In this document: in pieces, positions 17,457 to 27,890 of the stretch
How positions within the stretch are numbered: position 1 is the first letter of the stretch
Layout: each line of letters opens with the position of its first letter
Assembly (NCBI RefSeq): GCF_025562755.1
Contig: NZ_CP103300.1
Coordinates: 744,001 to 808,000, forward strand
Direction: 5' to 3'
Length of the DNA stretch: 64,000 nt
Origin: Endozoicomonas euniceicola
Lineage (GTDB): Bacteria > Pseudomonadota > Gammaproteobacteria > Pseudomonadales > Endozoicomonadaceae
Notes under the pieces: generated by a model
What the model was told of the DNA's origin: nothing
The model's database searches: none
Seen by the model: only the letters and a program-made list of their open reading frames with translations
Made by a program: the position numbers and the translations under genes

Positions 17457-20291
17457 TTGATTAAGCTGCTCGTTATTAATCAGCTGCTTTTATTGCTTGC
17501 TCTGTCATTTTTTTTACCGATGACTGGATACGGAAGTGCTTTTTCCATCCTGCCAGAATGGATGGGGTTGAACAGTCCCTCAAATAAGGCGGCAGTTAAA
17601 ATCAGTCAGATAGTGCTTGCCAATGATGCGCCTTCTCTTCATTTTTCTTATGAAATCAACAAGACCTCCAGTGATTTTGTTCAGCCAGAAAAAAACCAGG
17701 TTTATACCCGCTGGGATGGTTGCAAAAACGACAGCTTGCGTATTTGTTTCCGAAGAGCGGCAAAAGTCTTTGAAGGGGGCTACTCCTATCCTCCCACGAT
17801 TTCAGGCTCGACAGAACTTAATGTAGAAATGGGTGAGGTCACGCCAGACGAAGGCGGCTGGCAGTCGGTGGCCAGTGTCCGTTTAACGGGAAAAGGCTCG
17901 GGCTGGCTGGCGATTGCAGGGGATGATGGCTGGCGGATTGCACCGGATTGCAGCGGCATTGACTCAGATGATTCCAGCGTACTGAACAGGTCTGAAAAGC
18001 CGTCAGTCGATCTTGTTGTCCCGACAGCGTTGGCTCTGGAAAAGGGTAATAATGCAGAAGATCATGGCTCGCCCTATTCCCGCCGCTCATTGCCGGACAT
18101 ATCTGACATCACTAAACAAAATAATCTGCCCGGTGATCGTGATGATCTGCTCACCGGTTCTTCTGGTGGCGGCAGCTTCGATGACCACGATGACTCATTT
18201 AAAAGGAGACCCGGAGGGAATGACCGCCGCCCTTTATTTTTCTTTGAAGTGATGAGCAGAATGCTTGGGGCGGCTGTCAGTGTTTTTGGTACAGCAGGTC
18301 AGCCCGGGGAGGTTAAAAAACTGGTTTTAAGACCTCAAATTATTCTGGTGATCTGGCGGGGTTGGGAGCGACGGGAGATTCCTGTTACATCGCAAATGTG
18401 GTGTTCAATAAAGCGGGCAGGGCTTGATCGGGATCCGGGACTGTTTCTCGCTTTGGCTGAAAGCGATCCGGATAAATTGAAAGAAACGCTTGAAAACTAT
18501 TCGAAAAAGCACTCGCCCCTTGCCGACGTCCTTAGCTATCACTGTGAAGACCTCAACCTGAACCCAAAAGCGGGTAATGCCCGATTACTTAGCGTATCGG
18601 TTTTTCCAGGATCTTGCCCTTCGGGAGTGGGATGCTCCGGAGGAGAGAAAGAAGCAAACGGAACAATGAATGACCTGCCCCGGAATAATCCAGATGGCTA
18701 TGCCTGTAACAACCATAGTCAGCCGGTTAAAAGTTTTGGTAACAACGGAGGAGGAGGAGACGGTTCCGGGAATCCGGAAATCAACTCATGTACATTCTGT
18801 GGGAATGCACAGGTAAACTACAATGGCTTATGCACAAACTGCCTCATGGCTAAACAGGAGGTGGCTAAAGAGAAGCCATCAACCCACCTGTCTTTACCTA
18901 CGGCGCGGGAAGATAAAGGCAATAACCTGCTTACAGCACTTATTAATGGAATTACCTGGTTTTTTGGCAGGGCAACAAACCCGTCCGCCAACCAGGCAGA
19001 AGAAAAGACTGCGGAGGACGTTTCGGTTAATCCCCTGAAAGAGGTGTCGCCTTTAGAGGTTCTACCACCTGAGATCTTGCTTAAAATAGCTAAGGGCTTG
19101 CCTTTGCATGATGTTAACAACTGGGCTTTAACAAATAAGAATTTTTCCACTCTTTTCAACACACAAACAAAACTGAAAATCCTATCCGATCGATATTATG
19201 GCTCTGCTGCGGAAGCATATAGAGAAATAATAAAAAACATGGACGTACCTGCTGTTCCAAACATTGAAACTGCTGACCCTTTGTTACGGCTTGCTTATCA
19301 TAGATTCGCAAACAATAAACACCTGACTTCTCTGGGAAATAGTACTCAGCAGCAATGCGTGGCGACGTTGGAAGGGCATAACGACTGGGTTTACTCAGTC
19401 ACGCCACTGGCCGATGGGCGGCTGGCTTCCGCCTCTTGGGACAAGACCATAAAGGTGTGGGATCTGAGCAAGCCTGACGGGGAGCAATGCGTGGCGACGC
19501 TGGAGGGGCATACCCTCTATGTGAACTCAGTCACGCCACTGGCCGATGGGCGGCTGGCTTCCGGCTCTCGAGACAAAACCGTAAAGGTGTGGGATCTGAG
19601 CAAGCCCGGCAGGGAGCAATGCGTGGCGACGCTGGAGGGGCATACCAACTGGGTGGCCTCAGTTACGTCATTGGCCAATGGGTGGCTGGCTGCCGGCTCT
19701 TATGACAAGACCGTAAGGGTGTGGGATCTGAGTAAGCCCCAAGGAAGTCAATACGTGGCGACGCTAGAAGGGCATACCAAAGTTGTGACCTCAGTCACGC
19801 CATTGGCCGATGGGCGGCTGGCTTCCGGCTCTCGGGACAAAACCGTAAAGGTGTGGGATCTGAGCAAGCCCGACGGGGAGCAATGCGTGGCGACGCTGGA
19901 GGGGCATACCGACTGGGTGACCTCAGTTACGCTATTGGCCAATGGGTGGCTGGCTGCCGGCTCTTATGACAAGACCGTAAGGGTGTGGGATCTGAGTAAG
20001 CCCCAAGGAAGTCAATACGCGGCGACGCTAGAAGGGCATACCAAAGTTGTGACCTCAGTCACGCCATTGGCTGATGGGCGGCTGGCTTCCTCTTCTTCGG
20101 ACAATACCGTAAGGGTGTGGGATCTGAGCAGGCACGACGGAGAGGAATGCGTGGCGACACTGAGTGAGCATACCGATGGGGTAACCTCAGTCACGCCATT
20201 GGCCGATGGGCGGCTGGCTTCCGCCTCTTGTGACGAGACCATAAAGGTGTGGGTTCTGAGCAAGGATTCTGAAACGACAAAAACATATTGA
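17457..20291 (+). CDS. Copy 6: F-box/WD40 protein with deleted native start
   Basis: 944 residues if read from TTG at 17457 (MIKLLVINQ). Compared with copy 5, 78 bp corresponding to 14490-14567 are missing, taking out the leader end and ATGAAAACA. The TTG is formed by the fused leader and no upstream in-phase ATG exists, so expression is doubtful although the remaining frame is intact. It carries the NDRRPL...VMSRMLG middle allele. The F-box is unique (LPPEILLKIAKGLPLHDVNNW, Ala for Ser after NNW), with a helical block seen again in copy 9 (ETADPLLRLAYHRFANNKH). Seven blades, of which 3-4 and 5-6 are a duplicated pair (LANGWLAAGS motif). Confidence 0.82.
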   Translation: MIKLLVINQLLLLLALSFFLPMTGYGSAFSILPEWMGLNSPSNKAAVKISQIVLANDAPSLHFSYEINKTSSDFVQPEKNQVYTRWDGCKNDSLRICFRRAAKVFEGGYSYPPTISGSTELNVEMGEVTPDEGGWQSVASVRLTGKGSGWLAIAGDDGWRIAPDCSGIDSDDSSVLNRSEKPSVDLVVPTALALEKGNNAEDHGSPYSRRSLPDISDITKQNNLPGDRDDLLTGSSGGGSFDDHDDSFKRRPGGNDRRPLFFFEVMSRMLGAAVSVFGTAGQPGEVKKLVLRPQIILVIWRGWERREIPVTSQMWCSIKRAGLDRDPGLFLALAESDPDKLKETLENYSKKHSPLADVLSYHCEDLNLNPKAGNARLLSVSVFPGSCPSGVGCSGGEKEANGTMNDLPRNNPDGYACNNHSQPVKSFGNNGGGGDGSGNPEINSCTFCGNAQVNYNGLCTNCLMAKQEVAKEKPSTHLSLPTAREDKGNNLLTALINGITWFFGRATNPSANQAEEKTAEDVSVNPLKEVSPLEVLPPEILLKIAKGLPLHDVNNWALTNKNFSTLFNTQTKLKILSDRYYGSAAEAYREIIKNMDVPAVPNIETADPLLRLAYHRFANNKHLTSLGNSTQQQCVATLEGHNDWVYSVTPLADGRLASASWDKTIKVWDLSKPDGEQCVATLEGHTLYVNSVTPLADGRLASGSRDKTVKVWDLSKPGREQCVATLEGHTNWVASVTSLANGWLAAGSYDKTVRVWDLSKPQGSQYVATLEGHTKVVTSVTPLADGRLASGSRDKTVKVWDLSKPDGEQCVATLEGHTDWVTSVTLLANGWLAAGSYDKTVRVWDLSKPQGSQYAATLEGHTKVVTSVTPLADGRLASSSSDNTVRVWDLSRHDGEECVATLSEHTDGVTSVTPLADGRLASASCDETIKVWVLSKDSETTKTY
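19636..20163 (+). repeat. 264-bp direct duplication of a two-blade unit in copy 6
   Basis: Blades 3-4 and 5-6 repeat at exactly 264 bp (2 x 132). Both units carry the otherwise rare LANGWLAAGSYDKTVRVW blade followed by GHTKVVTS. The units differ by only a few bases, which shows in-register expansion by whole blades. Confidence 0.9.
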
Positions 20292-20506
20292 TTAATGGAG
20301 AAAATATATTGGTTAACAAATAAAATATATTGCTCAATCATGTAAAAATACCAGTGGTGCCTGAACTAAAAATTCATAGCAAAACTGACGGATGAAAAAG
20401 CGTGCATGGAAAATTCTGCTAATTTAAATAAAACCATTATGGCCGCAGTGCTTTGATGTGTTTTTTTGCGGTAACTGTCAGCTCAAACCCGAACTACTGT
20501 ACCATT

Positions 20507-23329
20507 ATGAAAACAATTAAGCTGATCGTTATTAATCAGCTGTTTTTATTGTTTGCCGTGGCATTTTTTTTACCGATGACTGGATACGGAAGTGCTTTTT
20601 TTATCCTGCCAGAATGGATGTGGCGGGACAGTCCCTCAAATAAGGCGGCAGTTAAAATCAGTCAGATAGTGCTTGCCAATGATGCGCCTTCTCTTCATTT
20701 TTCTTATGAAATCAACAAGACCTCCAGTGATTTTGTTCAGCCAGAAAAAAACCAGGTTTATACCCGCTGGGATGGTTGTAAAAACGACAGCTTGCGTATT
20801 TGTTTCCGAAGAGCGGCTAAAGTCTTTGAAGGGGGCTACTCCTATCCTCCCACAATTTCAGGCTCGACAGAGCTTGATGTAGAAATGGGTGAGGTCACGC
20901 CAGACGAAGGCGGCTGGCAGTGGGTGGCCAGTGTCCGTTTAACGGGAAAAGGCTCGGGCTGGCTGGCGATTGCAGGGGATGATGGCTGGCGGATTGCACC
21001 GGATTGCAGCGGTATTGACTCAGATGATTCCAGCGTACTGAACAGGTCTGAAAAGCCGTCAGTTGATCTTATTGTCCCTACAGAGCGGGTTCTGGAAAAG
21101 GGTAATAATGCAGAAGATCATGGCTCGCCCTATTCCCGCCGCTCATTGCCGGACATATCTGACATCACTAAACAAAATAATCTGCCCGGTGATCGTGATG
21201 ATCTGCTCACCGGTTCTTCTGGTGGCGGCAGCTTCGATGACCTCGATGACTCATTTAAAAGGCGACCCGGAGGGAGTGGCCGTCGCCCTTTATTTTTCTT
21301 TGAAGTAACGAGCAGAATGCATGGGATGGCTGTCAGTATTCCTGGTACAGCTGGTCAGCCCGGGGAGGTTAAAAAACTGGTTTTAAGACCTCAAATCATT
21401 CTGGTGATCTGGCGGGGTTGGGAGCGACAGGAGATTCCTGTTACATCGCAAATGTGGGGTTCAATAAAGCGGGCAGGGCTTGATCGGGATCCGGGACTGT
21501 TTCTCGCTCTGGCTGAAAGCGATCCGGATAAATTGAAAGAAACGCTTGAAAACTATTCGAAAAAGCACTCGCCCCTTGCCGACGTCCTTAGCTATCACCG
21601 TGAAGATCTCAACCTGAACCCAAAAGCGGGTAATGCCCGATTACTTAGCGTATCGGTTTTTCCGGGCTCTTGCCCTTCGGGAGTGGGATGCTCCGGAGGA
21701 GAGAAAGAAGCAAACGGAGCAATGAATGACCTGCCCCGGAATAATCCAGATGGCTATGCCCATAACAACCATGGTCAGCCGGTTAAAAGTTTTGGTAACA
21801 ACGGGGGAGGAGGAGACGGTTCCGAGAATCCGGAAATCAACTCATGTACATTCTGTGGGAATGCACAGGTCAACTCCAATGGCTTATGCACAAACTGCCT
21901 CATGGCTAAACAGGAGGCGGCTAAAGAGAAGCCATCATCCCACCTGTCTTTACCTACGGCGCGGGAAGATAAAGGAAATAACCTGCTTACAGCGCTTATT
22001 AATGGAATTACCTGGTTTTTTGGCAGGGCAACAAACCCGTCTGCCAACCAGGCAGAAGAAAAGACTGCGGAGGACGTTTCGGTTAATCCCCTGAAAGAGG
22101 TATCGACTTTGCAGACTCTACCACCTGAGATCTTGTTTGAAATAGCTAAGGGCTTGTCATGGCGTGATGTTAATCGCTGGAGTTTAACAGCTAAGCATTT
22201 TTTCACGGTTTTCAACAAAAAAGAAAAACTGAAAAAACTATCCTGTCACTATTATGGCTCTGCTGAGGAAGCGTATAGAGAAATAATAAAAAACATGGAC
22301 GTACCTGCTGTTCCAAACAGTGAAATTGCTGACCCTTTGTTACGGCTTGCTTATCGTAGAATCGCAAGCAATAAATACCTGACTTCTCTGGGAAGTAGTA
22401 CTCAGCAGCAATGCGTGGCGACGCTGGAAGGGCATACCGACGCAGTGACCTCAGTCACGCCACTGGCCGATGGGCGGCTGGCTTCCGCCTCTGCTGACAG
22501 GACCGTAAAGGTGTGGGATCTGAGCAAGCCCGACGGAAAGCAATGCGTGGCGACGCTGAAGGGGCATACCCTCGATGTGATCTCAGTCACGCCACTGGCC
22601 GATGAGCGGCTGGCTTCCGCCTCTGCTGACAGGACCGTAAAGGTGTGGAATCTGAGCAAGCCCGACGGGAAGCAATGCGTGGCGACGCTGAAGGGGCATA
22701 CATTCTATGTGATCTCAGTCACGCAATTGGCCGATGGGCGGCTGGCTTCCGCCTCTGCTGACTGCACCGTAAGGGTGTGGGATCTAAGCAAGCCCCCCGG
22801 GAAGGAATGCGAGGCGACGCTGAAAGGGCATACCAACGGGGTGACCTCAGTCACGCCACTGGCCGATGGGCGGCTGGCTTCCGCCTCTCATGACGGAACC
22901 GTAAAGGTGTGGGATCTGAAAAAGCTCGACGGGTTGCAATGCGTGGCGAAGCTGAAACACTGGATTCACTCAGTCACGTTATTGGCCGATAAGCGGCTGG
23001 CTTCCGGCTCTAATGACGGGATCGTAAGGGTATGGGATCGGAGTAAGCCCGCCGGAGCGCAATGCGTGGTGACACTGGAAGGGCATATCGACATGGTTAA
23101 CTCAGTCACGCCATTGACCGATGGACGGCTGGTTTCCGGCTCTCGGGACAAAACCGTAAGGGTGTGGGATCTGAGCAAACCCGACGGGGAGCAATGCGTG
23201 GCGACGCTGAAGGGGCATACCAACCGGGTGACCTCAGTCACGCCATTGGCCGATGGGCGGCTGGCTTCGGCCTCTGTTGACAATACCATAAAGGTGTGGG
23301 CTCTGAGCAAGGATTCTGAAACGAAGTAA
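20507..23329 (+). CDS. Copy 7: F-box/WD40 secreted protein
   Basis: 940 residues from the ATG at 20507; the leader is type B and nearly the same as that of copy 2. It is the closest relative of copy 2 at both ends: N-terminal TELDVEM and QWVASV, the same F-box helix block (HFFTVFNKKEKLKKL), and the same blade order. Blade contact positions differ at DAVTS, FYVIS and NRVTS. Blade 2 has ADERLAS for ADGRLAS and VWNL for VWDL. The segment from the end of copy 6 into copy 7 repeats that from copy 1 into copy 2, so this is an older block duplication about 18 kb apart. Confidence 0.92.
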   Translation: MKTIKLIVINQLFLLFAVAFFLPMTGYGSAFFILPEWMWRDSPSNKAAVKISQIVLANDAPSLHFSYEINKTSSDFVQPEKNQVYTRWDGCKNDSLRICFRRAAKVFEGGYSYPPTISGSTELDVEMGEVTPDEGGWQWVASVRLTGKGSGWLAIAGDDGWRIAPDCSGIDSDDSSVLNRSEKPSVDLIVPTERVLEKGNNAEDHGSPYSRRSLPDISDITKQNNLPGDRDDLLTGSSGGGSFDDLDDSFKRRPGGSGRRPLFFFEVTSRMHGMAVSIPGTAGQPGEVKKLVLRPQIILVIWRGWERQEIPVTSQMWGSIKRAGLDRDPGLFLALAESDPDKLKETLENYSKKHSPLADVLSYHREDLNLNPKAGNARLLSVSVFPGSCPSGVGCSGGEKEANGAMNDLPRNNPDGYAHNNHGQPVKSFGNNGGGGDGSENPEINSCTFCGNAQVNSNGLCTNCLMAKQEAAKEKPSSHLSLPTAREDKGNNLLTALINGITWFFGRATNPSANQAEEKTAEDVSVNPLKEVSTLQTLPPEILFEIAKGLSWRDVNRWSLTAKHFFTVFNKKEKLKKLSCHYYGSAEEAYREIIKNMDVPAVPNSEIADPLLRLAYRRIASNKYLTSLGSSTQQQCVATLEGHTDAVTSVTPLADGRLASASADRTVKVWDLSKPDGKQCVATLKGHTLDVISVTPLADERLASASADRTVKVWNLSKPDGKQCVATLKGHTFYVISVTQLADGRLASASADCTVRVWDLSKPPGKECEATLKGHTNGVTSVTPLADGRLASASHDGTVKVWDLKKLDGLQCVAKLKHWIHSVTLLADKRLASGSNDGIVRVWDRSKPAGAQCVVTLEGHIDMVNSVTPLTDGRLVSGSRDKTVRVWDLSKPDGEQCVATLKGHTNRVTSVTPLADGRLASASVDNTIKVWALSKDSETK

Positions 23330-23594
23330 ACATATTGGTTAATGGGGAAAATATATCGATTAATAATGTAAAAAATACCAGTAGTGTCTGACCTAAAAGT
23401 CGCCGCGCAGCGGCCTGTCCTGATGCTACTAAGATAGCCAGAGGGCGGTCTGGTGAGAAAAGAGTGGGAAAAAAGCTTTTTTTGCCGTAAACCGGTTCAG
23501 GATAAGCGGTCTGTGTCGTCGAACAGTTTGGCCGCTTTCTTCATTGGCTCTGTCTTTGACCGCTACTACTCCTAACTCAAGATTTTGTGTCCTT

Positions 23595-26294
23595 ATGAAA
23601 ACAATTAAGCTGATCGTTATTAATAAGCTGCTTTTATTGTTTGCCATGGCATTTTTTTTACCGATGACTGGATACGGAAGTGCTTTTTCCATCCTGCCAG
23701 AATGGATGTGGCGGAACAGTCCCTCAAATAAGGCGGCAGTTAAAATCAGTCAGATAGTGCTTGCCAATGATGCGCCTTCTCTTCTTTTTTCTTATGAAAT
23801 CAACAAGACCTCCAGTGATTTTGTCCAGCCAGAAAAAAACCAGGTTTATACCCGCTGGGATGGTTGTAAAAACGACAGCTTGCGTATTTGTTTCCGAAGA
23901 GCGGCTAAAGTCTTTGCAGGGGGCTACTCCTATCCTCCCACGATTTCAGGCTCGACAGAGCTTAATGTAGAAATGGGTGAGGTCACGCCAGACGAAGGCG
24001 GCTGGCAGTCGGTGGCCAGTGTCCGTTTAACGGGAAAAGGCTCGGGCTGGCTGGCGATTGCAGGGGATGATGGCTGGCGGATTGCACCGGATTGCAGCGG
24101 TATTGACTCAGATGATTCCAGCGTACTGAACAGGTCTGAAAAGCCGTCAGTCGATCTTGTTGTCCCGACAGCGTTGGTTCTGGAAAAGGGTAATAATGCA
24201 GAAGATCATGGCTCCCCCTATTCCCGCCGCTCATTGCCGGACATATCTGACATCACTAAACAAAATAATCTGCCCGGTGATCGTGATGATCTGCTCACCG
24301 GTTCTTCTGGTGGCGGCAGCTTCGATGACCTCGATGACTTATTTAAAAGGAGACCCGGAGGGAATGACCGCCGCCCTTTATTTTTCTTTGAAGTGATGAG
24401 CAGAATGCTTGGGGCGGCTGTCAGTGTTTTTGGTACAGCTGGTCAGCCCGGGGAGGTTAAAAAACTGGTTTTAAGACCTCAAATTATTCTGGTGATCTGG
24501 CGGGGTTGGGAGCGACAGGAGATTCCTGTTACATCGCAAATGTGGGGTTCAATAAAGCGGGCAGGGCTTGATCGGGATCCGGGACTGTTTCTCGCTTTGG
24601 CTGAAAGCGATCCGGATAAACTGAAAGAAACGCTTGAAAACTATTTGAAAAAGCACTCGCCCCTTGCCGACGTCCTTAGCTATCACTGTGAAGATCTCAA
24701 TCTGGACCCAAAAGCGGGTAATGCCCGATTACTTAGCGTATCGGTTTTTCCGGGATCTTGCCCTTCGGGAGTGGGATGCTCCGGAGGAGAGAAAGAAGCA
24801 AACGGAGCAATGAATGACCTGCCCCGGAATAATCCAGATGGCTATGCCTGTAACAACCATGGTCAGCCGGTTAAAAGTTTTGGTAACAACGGGGGAGGAG
24901 GAGACGGTTCCGGGAATCCGGAAATCAACTCATGTACATTCTGTGGGAATGCACAGGTAAACTCCAATGGCTTATGCACAAACTGCCTCATGGCTAAACA
25001 AGAGGCGGCTAAAGAGAAGCCATCCACCCACCTGTCTTTACCTGCGGCGCAGGAAGATAAAGGAAATAACCTGCTTACAGCACTTATTACTGGAATTACC
25101 TGGTTTTTTGGCAGGGCAACAAACCTGTCTGCCAACCAGGCAGAAGAAAAGACTGTGGAGGACGTTTCGGTTGGATCCCTGAAAGAGGTGTCGCCTTTAG
25201 AGGTTCTACCACCTGAGATCTTGTTTGAAATAGCTAAGGGCTTGTCCTGGCGTGATGTTAACAACTGGAGTTTAGCAGCTAAGCGTTTTTTCGAAGTTTT
25301 CTACACATTCAACATAAAAGAAAAACTGACAAAACTATCCCATCAATATTATGGCTCTGCTGAGGAAGCGTATAGAAAAATGATAAAAAACATGAACATA
25401 CCTGCTGTTCCAAACAGTGAAATTGATGACCCTTTGTTACGGCTTGCTTATCAAAGATACAAAAGCAATAAATACCTGACTTCTCTGGGAAGTAGTACTC
25501 GGCAGCAATGCGTGGCGACGCTGGAAGGGCATACCGAGGAGGTGCTCTCAGTCACGCCACTGGCCTATGGGCGGCTGGCTTCCGGCTCTGCTGACAGGAC
25601 CGTAAGGGTGTGGGATCTGAGCAAGCCCGACGGGAAGCAATGCGTGGTAACGCTGGAAGGGCATAACAACTGGGTGAAATCAGTCACGCTACTGGCCGAT
25701 GGGCGGCTGGCTTCCGGCTCTTTTGACAAGACCGTAAAGGTGTGGGATCTAAGCAAGCCCGCCGGGAAGGAATGCGTGGCGACGCTGGAAGGGCATACCC
25801 GCTGGGTGACCTCAGTCACGCCATTGCCCGATGGGCGGCTGGCTTCCGCCTCTCATGACAAGACCGTAAAGGTGTGGGAGCTGAGCAAGCCCGACGGGGA
25901 GCAATGCGTGGCGACGCTGAAGGGGCATGCCTACTGGGTGAAATCAGTCACGTCATTGCCCGATGGTCAGCTGGCTTTCGGCTCTGCTGACGGGACCATA
26001 AAGGTGTGGGATCTGAAAAAGCCCGACAGGGTGCAATGCGTGGCGAAGCTGAACCACTGGATTTACTCAGTCACGCCATTGACCGATGGACGGCTGGCTT
26101 CCGCTTATTCGGACAATACCGTAGGGGTGTGGGATCTGAGCAAACCCGACGGGGAGCAATGCGTGGCGACGCTTAAGGGGCATACCAGCAAGGTGAACTC
26201 AGTCACGCCATTGGACGATGGGCGGCTGGCTTCCGCCTCTGATGACAAGACCATAAAGGTGTGGGTTCTGAGCAAAAATTCTGAAACGAAGTAA
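23595..26294 (+). CDS. Copy 8: F-box/WD40 secreted protein with six blades
   Basis: 899 residues with a type A leader and the NDRRPL middle allele. The F-box is LPPEILFEIAKGLSWRDVNNW. It has only six WD40 repeats. Comparison with copy 12 shows the start of blade 5 (NHWIYS) joined to the end of blade 6 (DGRLASAYSDNTVGVW), an in-frame loss of one 132-bp unit with the crossover in the shared ACTCAGTCACG. Blade 1 has LAYGRLAS for LADGRLAS. Six-bladed WD40 propellers are unusual, so this copy may be misfolded or may close differently. Confidence 0.92.
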   Translation: MKTIKLIVINKLLLLFAMAFFLPMTGYGSAFSILPEWMWRNSPSNKAAVKISQIVLANDAPSLLFSYEINKTSSDFVQPEKNQVYTRWDGCKNDSLRICFRRAAKVFAGGYSYPPTISGSTELNVEMGEVTPDEGGWQSVASVRLTGKGSGWLAIAGDDGWRIAPDCSGIDSDDSSVLNRSEKPSVDLVVPTALVLEKGNNAEDHGSPYSRRSLPDISDITKQNNLPGDRDDLLTGSSGGGSFDDLDDLFKRRPGGNDRRPLFFFEVMSRMLGAAVSVFGTAGQPGEVKKLVLRPQIILVIWRGWERQEIPVTSQMWGSIKRAGLDRDPGLFLALAESDPDKLKETLENYLKKHSPLADVLSYHCEDLNLDPKAGNARLLSVSVFPGSCPSGVGCSGGEKEANGAMNDLPRNNPDGYACNNHGQPVKSFGNNGGGGDGSGNPEINSCTFCGNAQVNSNGLCTNCLMAKQEAAKEKPSTHLSLPAAQEDKGNNLLTALITGITWFFGRATNLSANQAEEKTVEDVSVGSLKEVSPLEVLPPEILFEIAKGLSWRDVNNWSLAAKRFFEVFYTFNIKEKLTKLSHQYYGSAEEAYRKMIKNMNIPAVPNSEIDDPLLRLAYQRYKSNKYLTSLGSSTRQQCVATLEGHTEEVLSVTPLAYGRLASGSADRTVRVWDLSKPDGKQCVVTLEGHNNWVKSVTLLADGRLASGSFDKTVKVWDLSKPAGKECVATLEGHTRWVTSVTPLPDGRLASASHDKTVKVWELSKPDGEQCVATLKGHAYWVKSVTSLPDGQLAFGSADGTIKVWDLKKPDRVQCVAKLNHWIYSVTPLTDGRLASAYSDNTVGVWDLSKPDGEQCVATLKGHTSKVNSVTPLDDGRLASASDDKTIKVWVLSKNSETK

Positions 26295-26547
26295 ACATAT
26301 TGGTTAATGGGGAAAATATATCGATTAATAATGTAAAAAATACCAGTAGTGTCTGAGCTAAAAGTCGCCGCGCAGCGGCCTGTCCTGATGCTACTAAGAT
26401 AGCCAGAGGGCGGTCTGGTGAGAAAAGAGTGGGAAAAAAGCTTTTTTTGCCGTGAACCGGTTCAGGATAAGCGGTCTGTGTCGTCGAACAGTTTGGCCGC
26501 TTTCTTCATTGGCTCTATCTTTGACCGCTACTCCTAACTCAAGGTTT

Positions 26548-27873
26548 GGGTGAAAGTCTCATATTGACTGGTACTATCATTCTGCCTTCTGTGAAGGAAA
26601 CGGGATGACATTATCTACCCCTGTTTGTACTGGTAGGCCAGTGCCTTGATCACTCTCTCAACCCCTTCAGACTCTTCCTTTAGAATGTGGCGATAGGTGG
26701 TGAATTTTTCTTTGGATTTAGCACTGTTTTCTCCATAGGACAGATCAAATGCCTTCTTCAGGTGTTCTGCAGCATGGTAAAAGTCTACGACCTCATGCCC
26801 TTCCGGGAGCTCATTGGTAAGGAAGGTCCAGTTGTCTTTCGCTCCGTCTGCCACTTTGACCAGAGTCAGGTCAGGCTTTTGCCGAAGGGCTTCATCCAGC
26901 AGTTCGGAGAGTGAGTTCTTCAAAGTCACTTTTTTACTTTCGGGCATCCGCCCAATTCTGACCGTTGACAGGCGTTCACCCTGGGCATCGTAAAACGACA
27001 ATGTACCACAACTGGCCTCCCGGCAACCGGCAGGACCACGGGTTCGCTTACCGTCGCTTTTATTTTGTTCGCGTTTTTCCTTACGCTTGCCGTCTTTCAC
27101 CGGCAGCATGACACCGTCGAGAGATGCTGCCGCAGTCACCGCCTTTTCTGGAACTTTAATGCTTTCCCAGAGAATGCCCTCAAAGGCTTCCCTGTTTGGC
27201 TCCCATTGATCGTTAAACTTCTTGGGAAGTCGAGCCAGAGAGCTTTCCGAAGGCGACATATTGCCCATCAGATCAAGCAGATTCTTTACGTCGCCCGGTG
27301 GCATTTGAGCGACCATCCAGACAGCTTGCTTTGCTGCCCTTGGTGTCCAGTATCCCTCGATAATACCCGCCCGGAGTTCCAGAGGGGCGATGCAGCGATC
27401 CTGACCGCTGCGGTAAAGCGTTCGTGGAACTTTGATGGAACCGGCAACGGTCTGGTAGGTTTCTGAACTTCGCAATACTCGATGGTAACAGGTGCCGTTG
27501 ACTTCAATGACCGGGGTGTCAACATCAAGTCCGGATAAGTCTTCTTCCAGAATACCTCGCTCTGCCTGAGCAAAAAGCTTGTGAACTTCACCTTCATAGT
27601 CTTCAAAGTGCTAAATGGGGTCGAACTGTTGGCGCAGAGCCGACAACTGCTGATCAAGCTGTTGAATTGCATGGCAAGAAGAATTAGCAACTTTATTCAG
27701 TGGCTGACATACTTCCATCGGGGCGGCCTCTCACCAATACGGTGTTGTGTTTTATCAGCAAACATCATAGCGGTGTTTGGCCGTCACCACTTCAGGGAAG
27801 GGAAAACTTGCTGCTGCAGGGTACCTCTTGGGCTGTAAGTCCGGAAAAGACTGTCAGCATGAGACTTTCACCC
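26548..27873 (-). mobile_element. Defective ISKra4-type element upstream of copy 9
   Basis: A 1326-bp element with perfect 15-bp terminal inverted repeats (GGGTGAAAGTCTCAT at 26548-26562, its complement at 27859-27873). It is flanked by an 8-bp direct repeat CAAGGTTT (26540-26547 and 27874-27881), which is part of the type A leader. Its transposase is broken (see 26615-27718), so it can move only with help from another copy. Its right end lies 17 bp before the copy 9 start codon. Confidence 0.9.
26615..27718 (-). pseudogene. ISKra4-family transposase, interrupted and C-terminally truncated
   Basis: Reading leftwards from ATG at 27718 (MEVCQPLNKV) the frame meets an in-frame TAG at 27611-27613 (codon 36, after QQFDPI), then continues with HFEDYEGEVHKLFAQ. 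Family signatures follow: DGVMLPVKDGK, STVRIGRMPESKK, VKVADGAKDNW and VVDFYHAAEHL. The protein stops at YQYKQG; the usual C-terminal part (normally containing GLPIGSG) is gone, replaced by about 50 bp leading to the inverted repeat. The separate ATG-started frame at 27286-27690 on this strand is an out-of-frame shadow. Confidence 0.87.
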
Positions 27874-27890
27874 CAAGGTTTTGTGTCCTT

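Larger units (their letters stand above)
12100..17457 (+). repeat. 2,971-bp-offset tandem duplication (copies 4 and 5)
   Basis: Sequence from about 12,100 to 14,486 recurs at about 15,071 to 17,457 with few differences. It covers the 3' two-thirds of the gene, the unusual long spacer and part of the type B leader. The 5' parts of copies 4 and 5 are of different allele types, so the crossover that made the duplication lay inside the gene. Confidence 0.85.

Noticed and set aside
27286..27690. 134-codon minus-strand frame over the ISKra4 transposase
   Set aside because: It is out of phase with the transposase, whose signatures lie in the neighbouring frame.
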